From NCBI RefSeq assembly GCF_026745355.1, contig NC_079204.1:6071103-6135102 (forward strand): a stretch of DNA of 64,000 bases. The letters run 5' to 3'. Made by a program: the position numbers and the translations under genes. The notes below the pieces were generated by a model, which made no database searches, was not told where the DNA came from, and saw nothing but the letters and a program-made list of their open reading frames with translations. Origin of the DNA: Beta vulgaris subsp. vulgaris (Eukaryota > Streptophyta > Magnoliopsida > Caryophyllales > Amaranthaceae). Positions 34,740 to 45,625 of the stretch are shown in pieces; within the stretch, counting starts at the first letter, position 1, and every line of letters begins with the position of its first letter.

Positions 34740-35726
34740 CAGGCCCGGCCCTGGGGCAAGGGCAGGCCGGGCGCCCGTCCAGGGCCCAGAAATCTGCAAT
34801 ATGTTAAGTAATTAATAAACCGCTAAAATTACATATATCTTGTATTGGAAAGATGGTGTTGGTGTGTTTTTGTGGGAATGCTTGGTCCGTAGGACCTCAG
34901 CGGTTCGATTCCTGCTACAATTGTCTACTTTTTTGTTTTGTTTTTCATTTTTCTTTTTTTCTTTTTTTTTTTTTTTTTTTTTTTCTTTTTACAATTGGCA
35001 AAGATGTTCTTTTATATTTTCTTCTTATAATATTTCCAACTTATACCTTCATTTCCTTTCTACCACCATATTATATTATTTTATTTTTTTAGTCAGTATG
35101 ATTTTATATCTTATATACCTTGAAATTGTAAATTATTAAAAAATAATGTATACAACCTAAAGCCAATACTTAGATTTTTAATATTATTCATAGGTGTTGG
35201 GTGATAAAATATATTTTATATTTTCGATTTCATTCGTCTAGTTATTAGTTTATATAATTTATCCAAGGCTACTTCATCCGTCCCACAATAGTTCGAACAC
35301 TTTGTTTTTTTGTTTTTCCATTTCAGTTTTAAACACTTTTATTTCTGGCATGGCCCCACTATTATTACGTGATTTCTCTCATTTTCAGTATTAGTACCCA
35401 CCAACTCCTATTGCATACATCTATTTTTTAAAATAAAAATAACATTTGATAATCACACTAGAACTTATTTCTTACATTACGTGACCTAATAAGTATATTT
35501 CTAGGACGGAGTGAATATTAGATATATATTAATCATACGGAGTGAATATTAGATATATATTAATCATACAAAAACAATAAAAAAAATTATATTTGTTGAT
35601 AAACATGAATTAGTCGATTCTCAAATAGTTTTTATCAAACATGCATATTTTGTTAAATGTATATTATGTATTAAGGGCCCTTTTTATATATTGCCCCGGA
35701 CCCAATAATAATCAGGAACGGCCCTG
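34740..35726. mobile_element. Non-autonomous hAT-type element
   Basis: 987 bp with ends CAGGCCCGGCCCTG and CAGGAACGGCCCTG and a perfect 8-bp target duplication acacccag (34732-34739 and 35727-35734). No transposase frame. It sits inside a repeat with palindromic ends (34700-35978). Confidence 0.82.
35509..35570. repeat. 31-bp tandem duplication
   Basis: cggagtgaatattagatat... followed by attaatcata appears twice in a row. The first copy begins within the end of a decayed Stowaway-like element (about 35272-35512). Confidence 0.8.
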
Positions 35727-36344
35727 ACACCCAGGGGTATTTTTGTAATAAATTAAAACTTCAGGTGCTCATTTGACATCAACTTTGCTCATATGGGTAT
35801 TTTGCTCATTTACTCCTTTGCTCATTTTGTAATAAAAATGTTTGCTCATTTTCTTAAATGAGTAGAAATGTTTGCTCATTTGCTCATTTGTTCATTTTGT
35901 TCATTTGCTCATACGCTCGTTTTGCTCATTTGGAGAAAATAGTCTTGGGTGTACCATGAGCATGGTACACCCAGGTATACTATAAATATTCTCGTACCTG
36001 ACCCATTAACACTTGAGCGGGTCTGGGCCACTTCTTTTTATAAACAAAAAGTAAAAAATTATCGTTCTTTTTTTTATATATTTTCTTCATTATGAAATAA
36101 GTAATATTTTTTTTTTTGTGGGAGAGCTTTTTAAAGGAACATAAGTGCTATAAAAAAAAAAAACTAAATACAGCATCTAAAATTATGCCTAACTTAATCA
36201 TGGTTAATTTAAATTTTTTTTAATAATATAATTGCACAATTATTACTTTAAGCAAATTTGAGAATATAATTTCACTCACCACAAACACTTTTTCGTTTAC
36301 TGCACAAGTCATATTTTATATTTTTCGGATTGCGATTATGGAAA

Positions 36345-36476
36345 TGGGGTCATTTATCATAGATGACCCCCTTATGGAGATCATTTGTCATAGATGACCC
36401 CCCAAAGCGGGATCATTTTTCATAGATGACCCCCCCCCCCCAAAACGGGATCATTTGTCATAGATGACCCCCCCAA
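36345..36476. repeat. Four-copy minisatellite
   Basis: Unit of 30-40 bp with core tcatttgtcatagatgaccc and a variable C run (5 to 12 C). Confidence 0.9.
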
Positions 36477-36634
36477 AGATAGGTTAGTCTTTTGATATGT
36501 TTTGTTGTATTTAACTTTTTTTTATTCGTGGAAGAAATTTCATATAAGAAATTAAATAAAGAGATTGGTTGCATTTAATATTATTTTGCTCTTTTAAGAT
36601 CTCAATGTGAGGAGGGAAGCCATGATTTCATATA

Positions 36635-36891
36635 CTCCCTCTGTTTCATTTAAGTTGTTACACTTTGACATTTTACACTATTCACAAATTGCACTTTGAC
36701 CCCGTTTGTGATTTATACGTGAATAAAAACATAATCATGGGGGATCTTGTTAGATTCGTCTTAATATGTATTTTATTAATATGTATTTTTATAATTTTTA
36801 CAGATACAAAACTAGAGATATATATTGTCAAAGTTTTGTATTGGCATATATGAAAAGTGTAAGTGTAACAATTGAAATGAAACGGAGAGAG
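36635..36891. mobile_element. Stowaway-type MITE
   Basis: ctccctctgtttcatt / aatgaaacggagagag ends, TA on each side. 257 bp. Confidence 0.88.
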
Positions 36892-36992
36892 TAAGAAATT
36901 TCATATAAGATGTTCAATTTTATCAATTCAAGTGGTGTCACTTATGTTTATGTGGATCAGAAAAAGAAATAGTAATAGTATTTTATGACATA

Positions 36993-37251
36993 CTCCCTCC
37001 GTCTTTTATTAGTTTATCCGTTTTGACTTTTCACATTTATCGATGTAAAACTTTGATTAATAATATCTCTGATTATGTATTTGTAAAAATTATAAAAATT
37101 TGATATTCTGAAACTACATATTGAGACCAATCAAATGATATTCCACATGATTGTATTTTTCCTTACATATAAAGCACAAATGATGGTCAAAGTAACAATG
37201 ATGAATAGTGTTATAAGTCAAAGTGGGTAAACTAATAAAGGACGGAGGGAG
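36993..37251. mobile_element. Stowaway-type MITE
   Basis: ctccctccgtcttttatta / taataaaggacggagggag ends, TA on each side. 259 bp. Confidence 0.9.
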
Positions 37252-37263
37252 TATTATGTAATT

Positions 37264-37407
37264 TTTTTTTATTTTTTTTAAAGTAAGATGAAGTCTCTTG
37301 CAAGAAAGGGGAGAAATTGAGAATCCCTCATTGCAACGGATGAGACTCGATCCCGAAACTTCTTGAAATCGGAGGTGATGCCAACACAACTAGGCTATCA
37401 CCTGCTG
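37264..37407 (-). mobile_element. tRNA-derived SINE
   Basis: Minus orientation: the head caggtgatagcctagttgtg contains a box A-like sequence, the box B-like part is gggatcgagtctc, and the tail is a T run at 37264-37280 (polyA on the minus strand). A head fragment of the same family is at 31034-31075. The target duplication is not clear. Confidence 0.7.
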
Positions 37408-37431
37408 TTCACATATTATATATAAAGTTTT

Positions 37432-38148
37432 CGGTTTTTTCACCAAGTACCCCCGAGTTTTCAAAAAATTCACCTGGTACCCTCCAAGTTTTCAAAATTC
37501 ACAGGGTATCCCTAAGTTTCAAACTAATACACGGGGTACCCTTAAATGCCCTTGATGACTAACGGCATTAACCGCCGGTAGTCATTAACCCTAATTTTCT
37601 ATTTTCAACTCTAATTAACCTATAAACATAACCCTAACCCTAACCCTAACCTTAATCCTAACCCTAACTCTAACCCTAAACCTAACCACCCTCCACCACC
37701 CCTACCCCCCTGTCCCACCTCCACCCCACCGCCCAGCCCCCCTCCCTCACCCCAGCAGCCCCCCCTCCCCCACCGCAGCCCTCTACCCTCCCTCCCCCAC
37801 CGCAGCCCCCTACCCTCCCTCCCCCACTCCACGCAATTTTCGCATCCCTTGAAATCTCACCCCTCCCCCACACCCGCATGCCCACAGCACACCCCTGCGC
37901 CACCACAACACCACCTCGATTCCATTTTCGTACCCCTCCCCCACCCTCGTGGCATTACCCTCCTCCAATTTTCGCGAAACAAAAAGTCCCCCATAGCGAA
38001 AAAACAGAGGGAAGAAGAAAAAGGGGTTGCAGGCGGTGGGGTACCCCGTGTATTAGTTTGAAACTTAGGAGTACTCTGTAAATTTTGAAAACTTGGAAGA
38101 TACCAGGTGAATTTTTTGAAAACTCGGAAATACTTAGTGAAAAAACCG
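37432..38148. mobile_element. Non-autonomous MULE with long TIRs
   Basis: 717 bp. TIRs of about 110 bp start CGGTTTTTTCACCAAGTACC and are repeated inverted at the right end (38037-38148). Flanks taaagtttt (37423-37431) and taaattttt (38149-38157) match at 8 of 9 bases. The interior holds telomere-like repeats and a C-rich tract. Confidence 0.85.
37622..37690. repeat. Interstitial telomere-like repeats
   Basis: Tandem aaccct units, some degraded (aatcct, aactct). The unit is CCCTAA rather than the usual plant CCCTAAA. It lies inside a MULE, so it does not mark a chromosome end. Confidence 0.85.
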
Positions 38149-38382
38149 TAAATTTTTTACATACACCTTAGTACCTTACCATCCTATTACAATCGCTACA
38201 TGACTGAAATTACAAATAGTCGATGTTAATAGTATACCTTCTAAAATAAATTTTACCATCACCATCTTTTTTTTATTCTAGTAGCTTAACATTAAACTCT
38301 TCATTAAAACTTAAAAGGTTCACCTTTTAAAATTTGAAAGTGCGCAAAAACAAAAGCACGTAAAAGACAAATTACACTTGAC

Positions 38383-38570
38383 TATAAAGCCCAACAAGGC
38401 AAGCAAGAACCACCAAACTAGAAAGAACGATACCACAAGAAATCAAAGCTCACAAATATGTGGTTTTCCTCCATTTAACATTTTCTTTACTTTCTCTCTC
38501 TTCTTTCTCTTCATTTATTACACCTTCATTTCCCATCCCTTCTCTCTCTCTTTCTCCGTCTCAAAATTTG
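38383..38570 (+). promoter_or_regulatory. Putative core promoter and pyrimidine-rich leader of BCH
   Basis: tataaag at 38383-38389, then a CT-rich stretch (about 38480-38560) just before the ATG at 38598. This is consistent with a TATA and a plant 5' UTR Y-patch; no transcript evidence. Confidence 0.3.
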
Positions 38571-38597
38571 CCCTTTTTTGGCCCACTATCAACTTAA

Positions 38598-41500
38598 ATG
38601 GCCATTGGGCTCTCCATCGTTGCCGTTGGGAGTTCCCACCAGGCCTTACCTCTACTTTCTGGGCCCAGCCCAAAGCCCACTTCTTTTCTCGGCCCAATCT
38701 CCTTCCTCTCCCCTCCGACTCACCGGAGATTCCCGGTTTTCCGGTCAAAGAGGAGAGAGAAAATTCATACAATTTGCTTCGTTCTTGAGGAACGTAAATT
38801 GAGTGGTTTTGTTGAAACTGAGAGTACAAGTACTAGTGGTAAAGAAGATGATGACAGTAGTGGTGTTATTATTACAAGGGTGAGCACCGACAACGATGAC
38901 AGACAAATTGCAGCCGCACGATTATTGGAGAAATTAGCTAGGAAGAAATCTGAACGGTCCACTTATTTGGTTGCTGCTGTTATGTCTAGCTTTGGTGTCA
39001 TTTCTATGGCTGTTATGGCTGTTTATTACCGTTTCTACTGGCAAATGGAGGTAAAAAAACAAAATTATGGTTATGTCAATTTTTTTTTTATTATATATTA
39101 AGTCAGTTCAAGGGATAACCCCTGCAAGGCCTACTAACCTGTAAATAATGTTGGGGTAAGGATTGAATCCCCTAACCTTAGGGGCCAGGGGGAGCGCTCT
39201 ATCCATTTGAGCTAACTCTTATCCTTTATGTCAATTTTTTATTTACATTAATGTTGTTTTTTCATACGGTATAAACTTATTCCGAGTTGTAACTATCGGC
39301 TTAAGCTTTTGGTTGATTTGAGACCCTCTGAATACTATGTTCACACTTTTGTTTTATTTTATTTTTTATGAAAGGAATTTATGTTTTTTTTGTTTGGATT
39401 TTAGGGAGGAGAAGTACCTGTTACAGAAATGTTGGGTACATTTGCTCTCTCGTTTGGCGCCGCTGTAAGTTGTTATTTCTCTTTCCAAATCATACTTACG
39501 ACATAGTTAATAAATTAGTCGTATATTATATGGTTTAATGTTAGTACTATGAAACTTTTGGTAATCCAGAGAGAAAAAGTTCTTTGATGGTCAATAGAAG
39601 TCAATAATTGTTGATTTCACGCAACCAGTTGAAGATTTTCTTTGTTGAATTGTATATTCAATTTAGCAAGGGTTAAGAGTTATCACATGATTCCTAATAT
39701 TATTAGCGTAATCTCACATGGTTGTAGTAACTTTTGACGAATTGAAAGAACAATTAGGCAGCCAAGGAAAAACTTTGTCCAACTAGTGGGTAATTCATCG
39801 ACTTGCGATGAACATATTTTTTTTAACAATATGAGTCACGAAGGTATTATAGAGTACAAAAAGAGGAAGGAGGGATTCGAACTTGTAAACATCGTTAAGA
39901 GACTTCAATCCTAACCACTAAGGTTCCGTTTGGTAGGGTGTAAAACGTTTTTCCGAAAAACTGTTTTCCTCTATTTTCAGTTTTACATTGTTTGATTGGC
40001 AAAACATTCTTTATGCTATGAACATATTTAATTGGTGGATTATTCTTTATTTTAATAAGGTAGATTACCTAAGTATTAATGAAATGTGGTTTTTTAAATG
40101 GAGAATGGTGGATCTTCTTTTAATCCACTCCCTAAGGCTCCATTTGGTAGGGCGTAAAAGGTTTTCGTCTATTTTCATTTTTACATTGTTTGGTTGAAAA
40201 GGAGTGTAAAATCATTTTTTCTTGGAGTAAAATTACACTCCCACTTACTCCTAATGATGGAAAACCGTTTTCCCTTCACAATGAAGGGAAAACTGTTTTT
40301 CTTATCTCTCTTGCACATCCCTCTCACTACCTCCTTACTTTCCCTTTCATATTTCTTTCATTTTCATTATTTTTCTTACATAGAACCAAACATCGGAAAA
40401 CTAATTTTGGAATTGTGTTTTCCATTGTAAATTATTTTCCATGAAAATTATTCTACACTGAAAATGTTTTACGCCCTATCAAACGGAGCCTAAAGATCAA
40501 CAAACAAAAACTTTTTTTTTGTTGCTGAATAGGATTTCAATATTCACTGAAGTCTAAGTAGACGTCATTTTTGTTAAAATCTATGTCATATTATCATTAT
40601 ACATAACATGTTAAATTCAAAATCTTACTCTTTCCTAAAATGAAAAATAACCTATAATAGAAATGTTCTTATGAATAATATTTTTTTTGGTTCCATTTTT
40701 CAGGTAGGGATGGAATTTTGGGCGAGATGGGCACATAAAGCTCTTTGGCATGCATCTTTGTGGCACATGCACGAGGTTATTCCTCGCTTCTCTTATCACT
40801 TTTATTATACTTTGATTTCACTATTATAAAAGGGTAATAATTAAACTAAAAGATGGTCAAGTTAGTTGGAGTATAGTAGTTTTAATCTTTAATAGCAACC
40901 TTTAATAAATTATAATTTACTTATCATCAAGAAAGATGGAATTGGATCAAGTCTAAATCAAATAACTTAACAAATTCAGCTACATGGTCCAAGTGCAAGT
41001 GTGAGTATTATATTTATGGCCTTCCAATTGATTTTAAGATAGAAGTCACTTGCTGACTTATCTTGATATAGTCGGTTTTTGTTAGAGATGTTGAGATATG
41101 AAATGATATCTTTATAATTTGATAAATAATATTGATATAATTTAAATATATATCATATTTTTAGGATACGGCAATATTTTCTTAACTCTTGTATAAATAC
41201 TCTCGATTGATGAATGATAAACACAAGCCTTTCAATTCTAAACACATTTTAACCTAAACACGTAACAGTTTCCCAAGTCACATGTATTGAGTCAATCAGT
41301 TTGTGGTTGTGTTTGCAGTCACAATTACCATGCAATATTATTTATTGTAATTTAATTGACATATGCAGTGTTTATTGTAATTTAATTGACATATGCAGTG
41401 TTTAATGTTGTTTGTGATTTGTGGTTGCAGTCTCATCATAAACCCAGAGAAGGACCTTTTGAGCTAAATGATGTGTTTGCAATTATAAATGCAGTCCCAG

Positions 41501-43812
41501 CTATTGGCCTCCTTTCCTATGGATTCTTCCATAAAGGCCTTGCCCCTGGTCTTTGTTTTGGAGCTGTAAGTTTCCTTGTTCCCAAACTCCCCAACCAGAC
41601 TGTTAACAATACATGCATTATGAATTTAGGCATAAACCCTGGTAAATCACTTCTAGCTAATAATACTTGGGTGATTGATAATAATATATAACTAGGGTTA
41701 CATATAAACACTAGTAGTAAGGTTATATTATAGTTAGTGTTGATGCATCAATAAGGGTTCGTTTGGTTGAAGTTGGAAAGTATAGCTTCTCATGAATTTG
41801 CATTGCCCATGAAATTTTATTTCCTAGGAAGTATATTTTTTTTTTCTGTTTTAACGTGGAAAATTCTATTTTCTATGGGAATTTCCACTTACCTAGGGGG
41901 GCCTAAGCAAGTTATTTCCTCAATTCTGTAGGAAATAGAACATCCTAGGAAGTTCTACTTTCCATATTTTTCCCAACCAAACAACAATACATACATTTAC
42001 TTCCTAGGAATTCTAATTTCCCATACATTTGAAGGTTATCAAACAAGCTCTAAGTTTACCAATATAATAATAAAGCGGTTGCTAAATATGCATGACTTAA
42101 TAGGTTTAAGGACATGAGAGTCCTTCTTTTTGCACAGGGAAGGAGATGATAGTCGATGGAGGCTTAGTGTTGTAACATGAAGTTGTTAAATTGACCATTT
42201 ACTCTCCACATTTCAAAGTGGACACATAAATGTTGTGGTGCTATGATAATATGTCAAATGACCAACTCAATTAAAAGTTTAAACGGATGGTTAGAGTCTC
42301 AAAAATAGTTTTCTACTCTATCAATCATAAAATGAGTTTGGTCTAACGTCTTTCCATATAAAGTCACATAAACCTCAAAACTTGTGGATTCTCAAGTGAA
42401 TTTTTTTAGGTTGCGATGAAATACATATGATTATATAGCCTTATCATGAAAAGCCACCTAAACCAATCAAAACCCATATTTAAGAACTCGTAGATCCTTA
42501 AATGACGGAAAGGGTTAGCCTAGAGGCTAATTATGAATAGTCACCTAGACCAACCAAAATGCAAACCCAAAATATGATGGATTCATGAGTTGTATCTTGT
42601 ATGTTCACATTGATGTTATGTTACATTGATGTTATGTTGGATTAATGTATTACGATGGCTTTTGCACTTACAGGGACTCGGAATAACAGTATTCGGTATA
42701 GCTTACATGTTTGTGCATGATGGTCTTGTCCACAAACGGTTCCCCGTTGGTCCTATTGCGGATGTTCCTTATTTCAGAATGGTAGCTGCCGCCCACAAGG
42801 TTAGTTTAACAAAGATAATATCTCTCGTAGTAATAATCCTAAAGTTTAATGATAAAGCGAAAGAGAGATTAGTCATTATTTGATCCTCATTTAACCTTTA
42901 TGCATCTCAAAAAGTTTTTACTTTGTCAAGATAGTTTATGTTAATACTTGCTAATGCTACCATTACAACGAAACATGTGTAACTTGTATGATGTTGCTGC
43001 AACAGTTACATAATTAATGAATATATTTGTAACTGAATCTAACGGTCGATATCTTATTTGATTTGATGTCTGGCATGTCAGCTACACCACTCAGATAAAT
43101 TTAATGGAGTACCATATGGGCTGTTCTTGGGACCAAAGGTGAGACCCACTAATACGACTTTCCATTATAAGTATTTTGGTTCATAGTAAAATATTTTAAT
43201 AGAATACTATACTTCATCCGTTTTTTATTATTCGTAATACTTTTCTAAAAACGAAATACTTAATTAGAGCTTGTTTGGTTAACCATGGAAAATTAGAATT
43301 TCTAGGAAGTAAATATATGGGTTGTTGTTTGGTTGACAAAAACATGGGATGTAGAATTTCTTAGGAAGTTCTATTTTCTACAAAATGGAAGAAATAACTT
43401 ACTTAGGCCCCCTAGGTAAGTGGAAATTTCCATCCCATGTTCAACCAAACAAAAATCATGGACAATACAAATTTATGGGAAGTTATACTTCCCAACTTCA
43501 ACCAAACGAGCCCTTGTCATATTTTTTTATTTTCGTTTTTCTTTTTTTGTGTCTTTTTCCAATTACATGTGCCCTCTCTTACTTTCCTCTCTACTACCAT
43601 CATCTCAAAAATTATATTGGAGTTGATGAAAAAAAAGTGTTACGAGTAAAAAAACAGATTCTTATAATAGAAGTATATAATAATTTTGCCCATTATTTTT
43701 CTTGCTATCTTACTTTATGTGTTATGTGGTGCAGGAGCTTGAGGAGGTGGGAGGTCTTGAGGAGTTGGAGAAAGAAATCAACCGTAGGATCAAGTCATCT
43801 AGAGGTTCATAA
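38598..43812 (+). CDS. BCH: Beta-carotene 3-hydroxylase (non-heme di-iron), chloroplastic
   Basis: Exons 38598-39050, 39405-39464, 40704-40775, 41431-41565, 42674-42799, 43082-43138 and 43735-43812 join in phase 0 into 326 aa. Residues 1 to about 55 are Ser/Pro/Arg-rich, as expected for a transit peptide. An RQIAAARLLEKLARKKSERSTY stretch and hydrophobic segments follow. The iron-binding histidines are all present: HKALWH (182, 187), HESHH (194, 197, 198), HDGLVH (255, 260) and HKLHH (281, 284, 285). The family hydroxylates the beta-rings of beta-carotene to give beta-cryptoxanthin and zeaxanthin in plastid membranes, using ferredoxin and oxygen. ATG 38598 is chosen because it starts the transit-peptide-like region. 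Introns 1, 2, 4 and 6 carry SINEs or MITEs, yet every splice site is canonical. Its 3' flank is tandemly duplicated. Confidence 0.96.
39086..39225 (-). mobile_element. tRNA-derived SINE in BCH intron 1
   Basis: Minus orientation: head aagagttagctcaaatgga then tagagc (box A), box B-like ggggattcaatcc, T-run tail. Target duplication ttatgtcaattttt at about 39071-39084 and 39226-39239. Same family as 21870-22076. Confidence 0.88.
39808..39922 (-). mobile_element. tRNA-derived SINE, BCH intron 2
   Basis: Minus orientation: cttagtggttaggattg (box A-like), aagttcgaatccct (box B), T-run at about 39809. Abuts a MITE fragment. Confidence 0.65.
39923..40005. mobile_element. Tourist MITE fragment (left end)
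   Basis: Begins ggttccgtttggtagggtg after TAA and matches the first about 80 bp of 20179-20529, then stops. BCH intron 2. Confidence 0.75.
40136..40490. mobile_element. Tourist-type MITE, copy 2
   Basis: Ends GGCTCCATTTGGTAGGGCGT and its near-perfect inverse, TAA on both sides (40133-40135 and 40491-40493). In BCH intron 2, about 200 bp before exon 3. Confidence 0.88.
41341..41400. repeat. Perfect 30-bp tandem duplication
   Basis: 41341-41370 is repeated exactly at 41371-41400, ending 30 bp before BCH exon 4. It shifts the polypyrimidine/branch-point context of that acceptor. Confidence 0.95.
41755..42050. mobile_element. PIF/Harbinger-like MITE, BCH intron 4
   Basis: Ends GGGTTCGTTTGGTTGAAGTT and an inverted partner caaacaagctc, with TAA at 41752-41754 and 42051-42053. 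Internal cctaggaagta blocks recur inverted in 43267-43513. Confidence 0.8.
43267..43513. mobile_element. PIF/Harbinger-like MITE, BCH intron 6
   Basis: gagcttgtttggttaacca at one end and caacttcaaccaaacgagcc at the other; TTA on the left, TTG on the right. Same family as 41755-42050 but in the opposite direction. Confidence 0.75.
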
Positions 43813-44158
43813 TTGATCAGAATGATGCTAGATGGGGCCGTTTTGCTGTTCTTGTCCAAAAACTAGAGTTTTAGATGATTTTTTTTAATTTAAATTAAAA
43901 AAAAAAGAAATTTATTAGATTTCCTAGTAGAGAAGGAAAAAGTTATTTTAGGATGACTAAATTCTACATGTATAGCTGTTGGTTCCGCGACTGCGCCATG
44001 TATATCATGCTGTATCATGCCAAATGAAATATAAATATTGGACGTGAACAATATTGATTGAGATGTAAACATAATTCTAAATGGAAAAAAAGAGAGGGTG
44101 AAGTATTATGTTTTTCCTCTGTTATAAATAAATGCATCAAATTAACTGGATATATTTG

Positions 44159-44659
44159 TGTAAAAATATGCCTTGAATCATTGTGCATCGAAGGTGTTCG
44201 ACGAAATTCTTCAAAAGGGAGTTTCGGGGTACCGCCCGATCGGGTCGGGCGAGGCCGTCCGATCAGGCCCGCAACGAGAGAAAGCTGGAAGTGAAAAGGA
44301 GACTCGCCAGATCGGGCGAAGTACCGTAACTACGACTGGGCGACTTCGCCCGACCGGGGGCGCAAAGAAGCTGGGGAAGGAAATAATTACCGCCCGATCG
44401 GGCGGGTTTCGCCCGACTTGATCGGGCGGCTTCCCGGTAAACGCGTTTTTCTGACGGGATATAAATACATTATTTATATCTTAGGGTTTTAGACGAAAAA
44501 AACACTCTATTCTCTCTGTAATCTATTCTTCTCACATAATAAAATATTCTCACTCTCTCTGCCGTGGATGTAGCCAAATTGGTGAACCACGTAAATCTGT
44601 TGTCTGTTTTTATTGTTTTTGCATTCATAATTTGTTTCTCTCTCACGTTCGTTATAACA
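44159..44659 (+). mobile_element. Solo LTR (Copia-like)
   Basis: 501 bp from TG to CA, target duplication atttg at 44154-44158 and 44660-44664. Inside: GC-rich palindromes, TATA box tataaatac at 44460-44468, an AATAAA-like signal, and ccgtggatgtagcc... aaccacgtaaatc, a motif common in plant Copia LTRs. The matching site in the second duplicate (about 45285-45305) is empty, which confirms the insertion. Confidence 0.92.
44220..44430. repeat. GC-rich palindrome cluster in the solo LTR
   Basis: Repeated cgcccgatcgggcg-type half-palindromes, ending about 30 bp before the TATA box. Parallel to 26020-26250. Confidence 0.85.
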
Positions 44660-44991
44660 ATTTGTTAACGGGATATTCACTAATAACTTTGATTAATTAT
44701 ATATTATTAATATTTTAAAAATATTATAAAATTATACATATGGTGAAATTAATCTTTATATAGAAGTTACTAAATATGACCAGGTACATTAGTATCTAAA
44801 TAATATATATTAAGAACTAGAGGAAATACTTCTTGGTAACATATTCGCTTTTTTTTTTTTACCCGTTTATGTTTTTGAAATATTCATATCTTTCTCACAA
44901 ATTTAGGGATTTAAAAGACGGTAACCTCGTTAATTAAGAAAAATTTAAGAGGTGAGTTAAGAAAATGTAAAGTGAACTGATATACCTATCT

Positions 44992-45625
44992 AAAAACTAG
45001 AGTTTTAGATGATTTTTTTTTAATTTAAATTTTTAAAAAAGAAAGAAATTTATTAGATTTCCTAGTAGAGAAGGAACAAGTTATTTTAGGATGACTAAAT
45101 TCTACATGTATAGCTGTTGGTTCTGCGAATGCGCCATGTATATCATGCTGTATCATGCCAAATGAAATATAAATATTGGACGTGAACAATATTGATTGAG
45201 ATGGAAACATAATTCTAAATGGAAAAAAAAGAGAGGGTGAGGTATTTTGTTTTTCCTCCGTTATAAATAAATGCATCGAATTAACTGGATACATTTGTTA
45301 ACGGGATATTCACTAATAACTTTGATTAATTAAAAAATATTATAAAATTATACATTGACATTAAAAATAAAATGGTGAAATTAATCTTTATATAGAAGTT
45401 ACTAAATATGACCAAGTACCTTAGTATCTAAATAATATATACTGTATTAAGAACTAGAGGAAATACTTCTTGGTAACATATTTGCTTTTTTTATTTTTAC
45501 CCGTTTATGTTTTTGAAATATGCATATTTTTCTCACAAATTTAGGGATTTGAAAGGCGGTAACCTCGTTAAGAAAAATTTAAGAAGTGAGGTAAGAAAAA
45601 TGTAAAGTGATACTGATATACCTAT
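44992..45625. repeat. Tandem duplication downstream of BCH, copy 2 (empty site)
   Basis: 634 bp. It reads straight through ggatacatttgttaacggg where copy 1 holds the solo LTR. Confidence 0.93.

Larger units (their letters stand above)
34700..35978. repeat. Host repeat of the hAT, with palindromic ends
   Basis: The palindrome gggtgtaccatgagcatggt followed by acaccca occurs at the right end (about 35947-35972) and, slightly changed, at the left end (about 34700-34738). Between them, outside the hAT, is a tract rich in tttgctcat. It may be a MITE of unknown type. Confidence 0.6.
43858..44991. repeat. Tandem duplication downstream of BCH, copy 1 (contains solo LTR)
   Basis: Starts aaaaactagagttttagatg 45 bp after the BCH stop, so it includes the likely 3' UTR. 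Without the 506 bp of LTR plus target duplication it is about 628 bp. The same sequence follows directly as 44992-45625 with small differences. Confidence 0.93.

Noticed and set aside
34840..35139. Phe-rich ORF (99 aa)
   Set aside because: It arises from a poly-T tract inside a hAT element.
37622..37690. Chromosome end or telomere
   Set aside because: Only about ten degenerate units, enclosed by transposon TIRs, with normal sequence on both sides.
37620..37906. Gly-rich minus-strand ORFs
   Set aside because: By-products of telomere-like and C-rich low-complexity DNA within a MULE.
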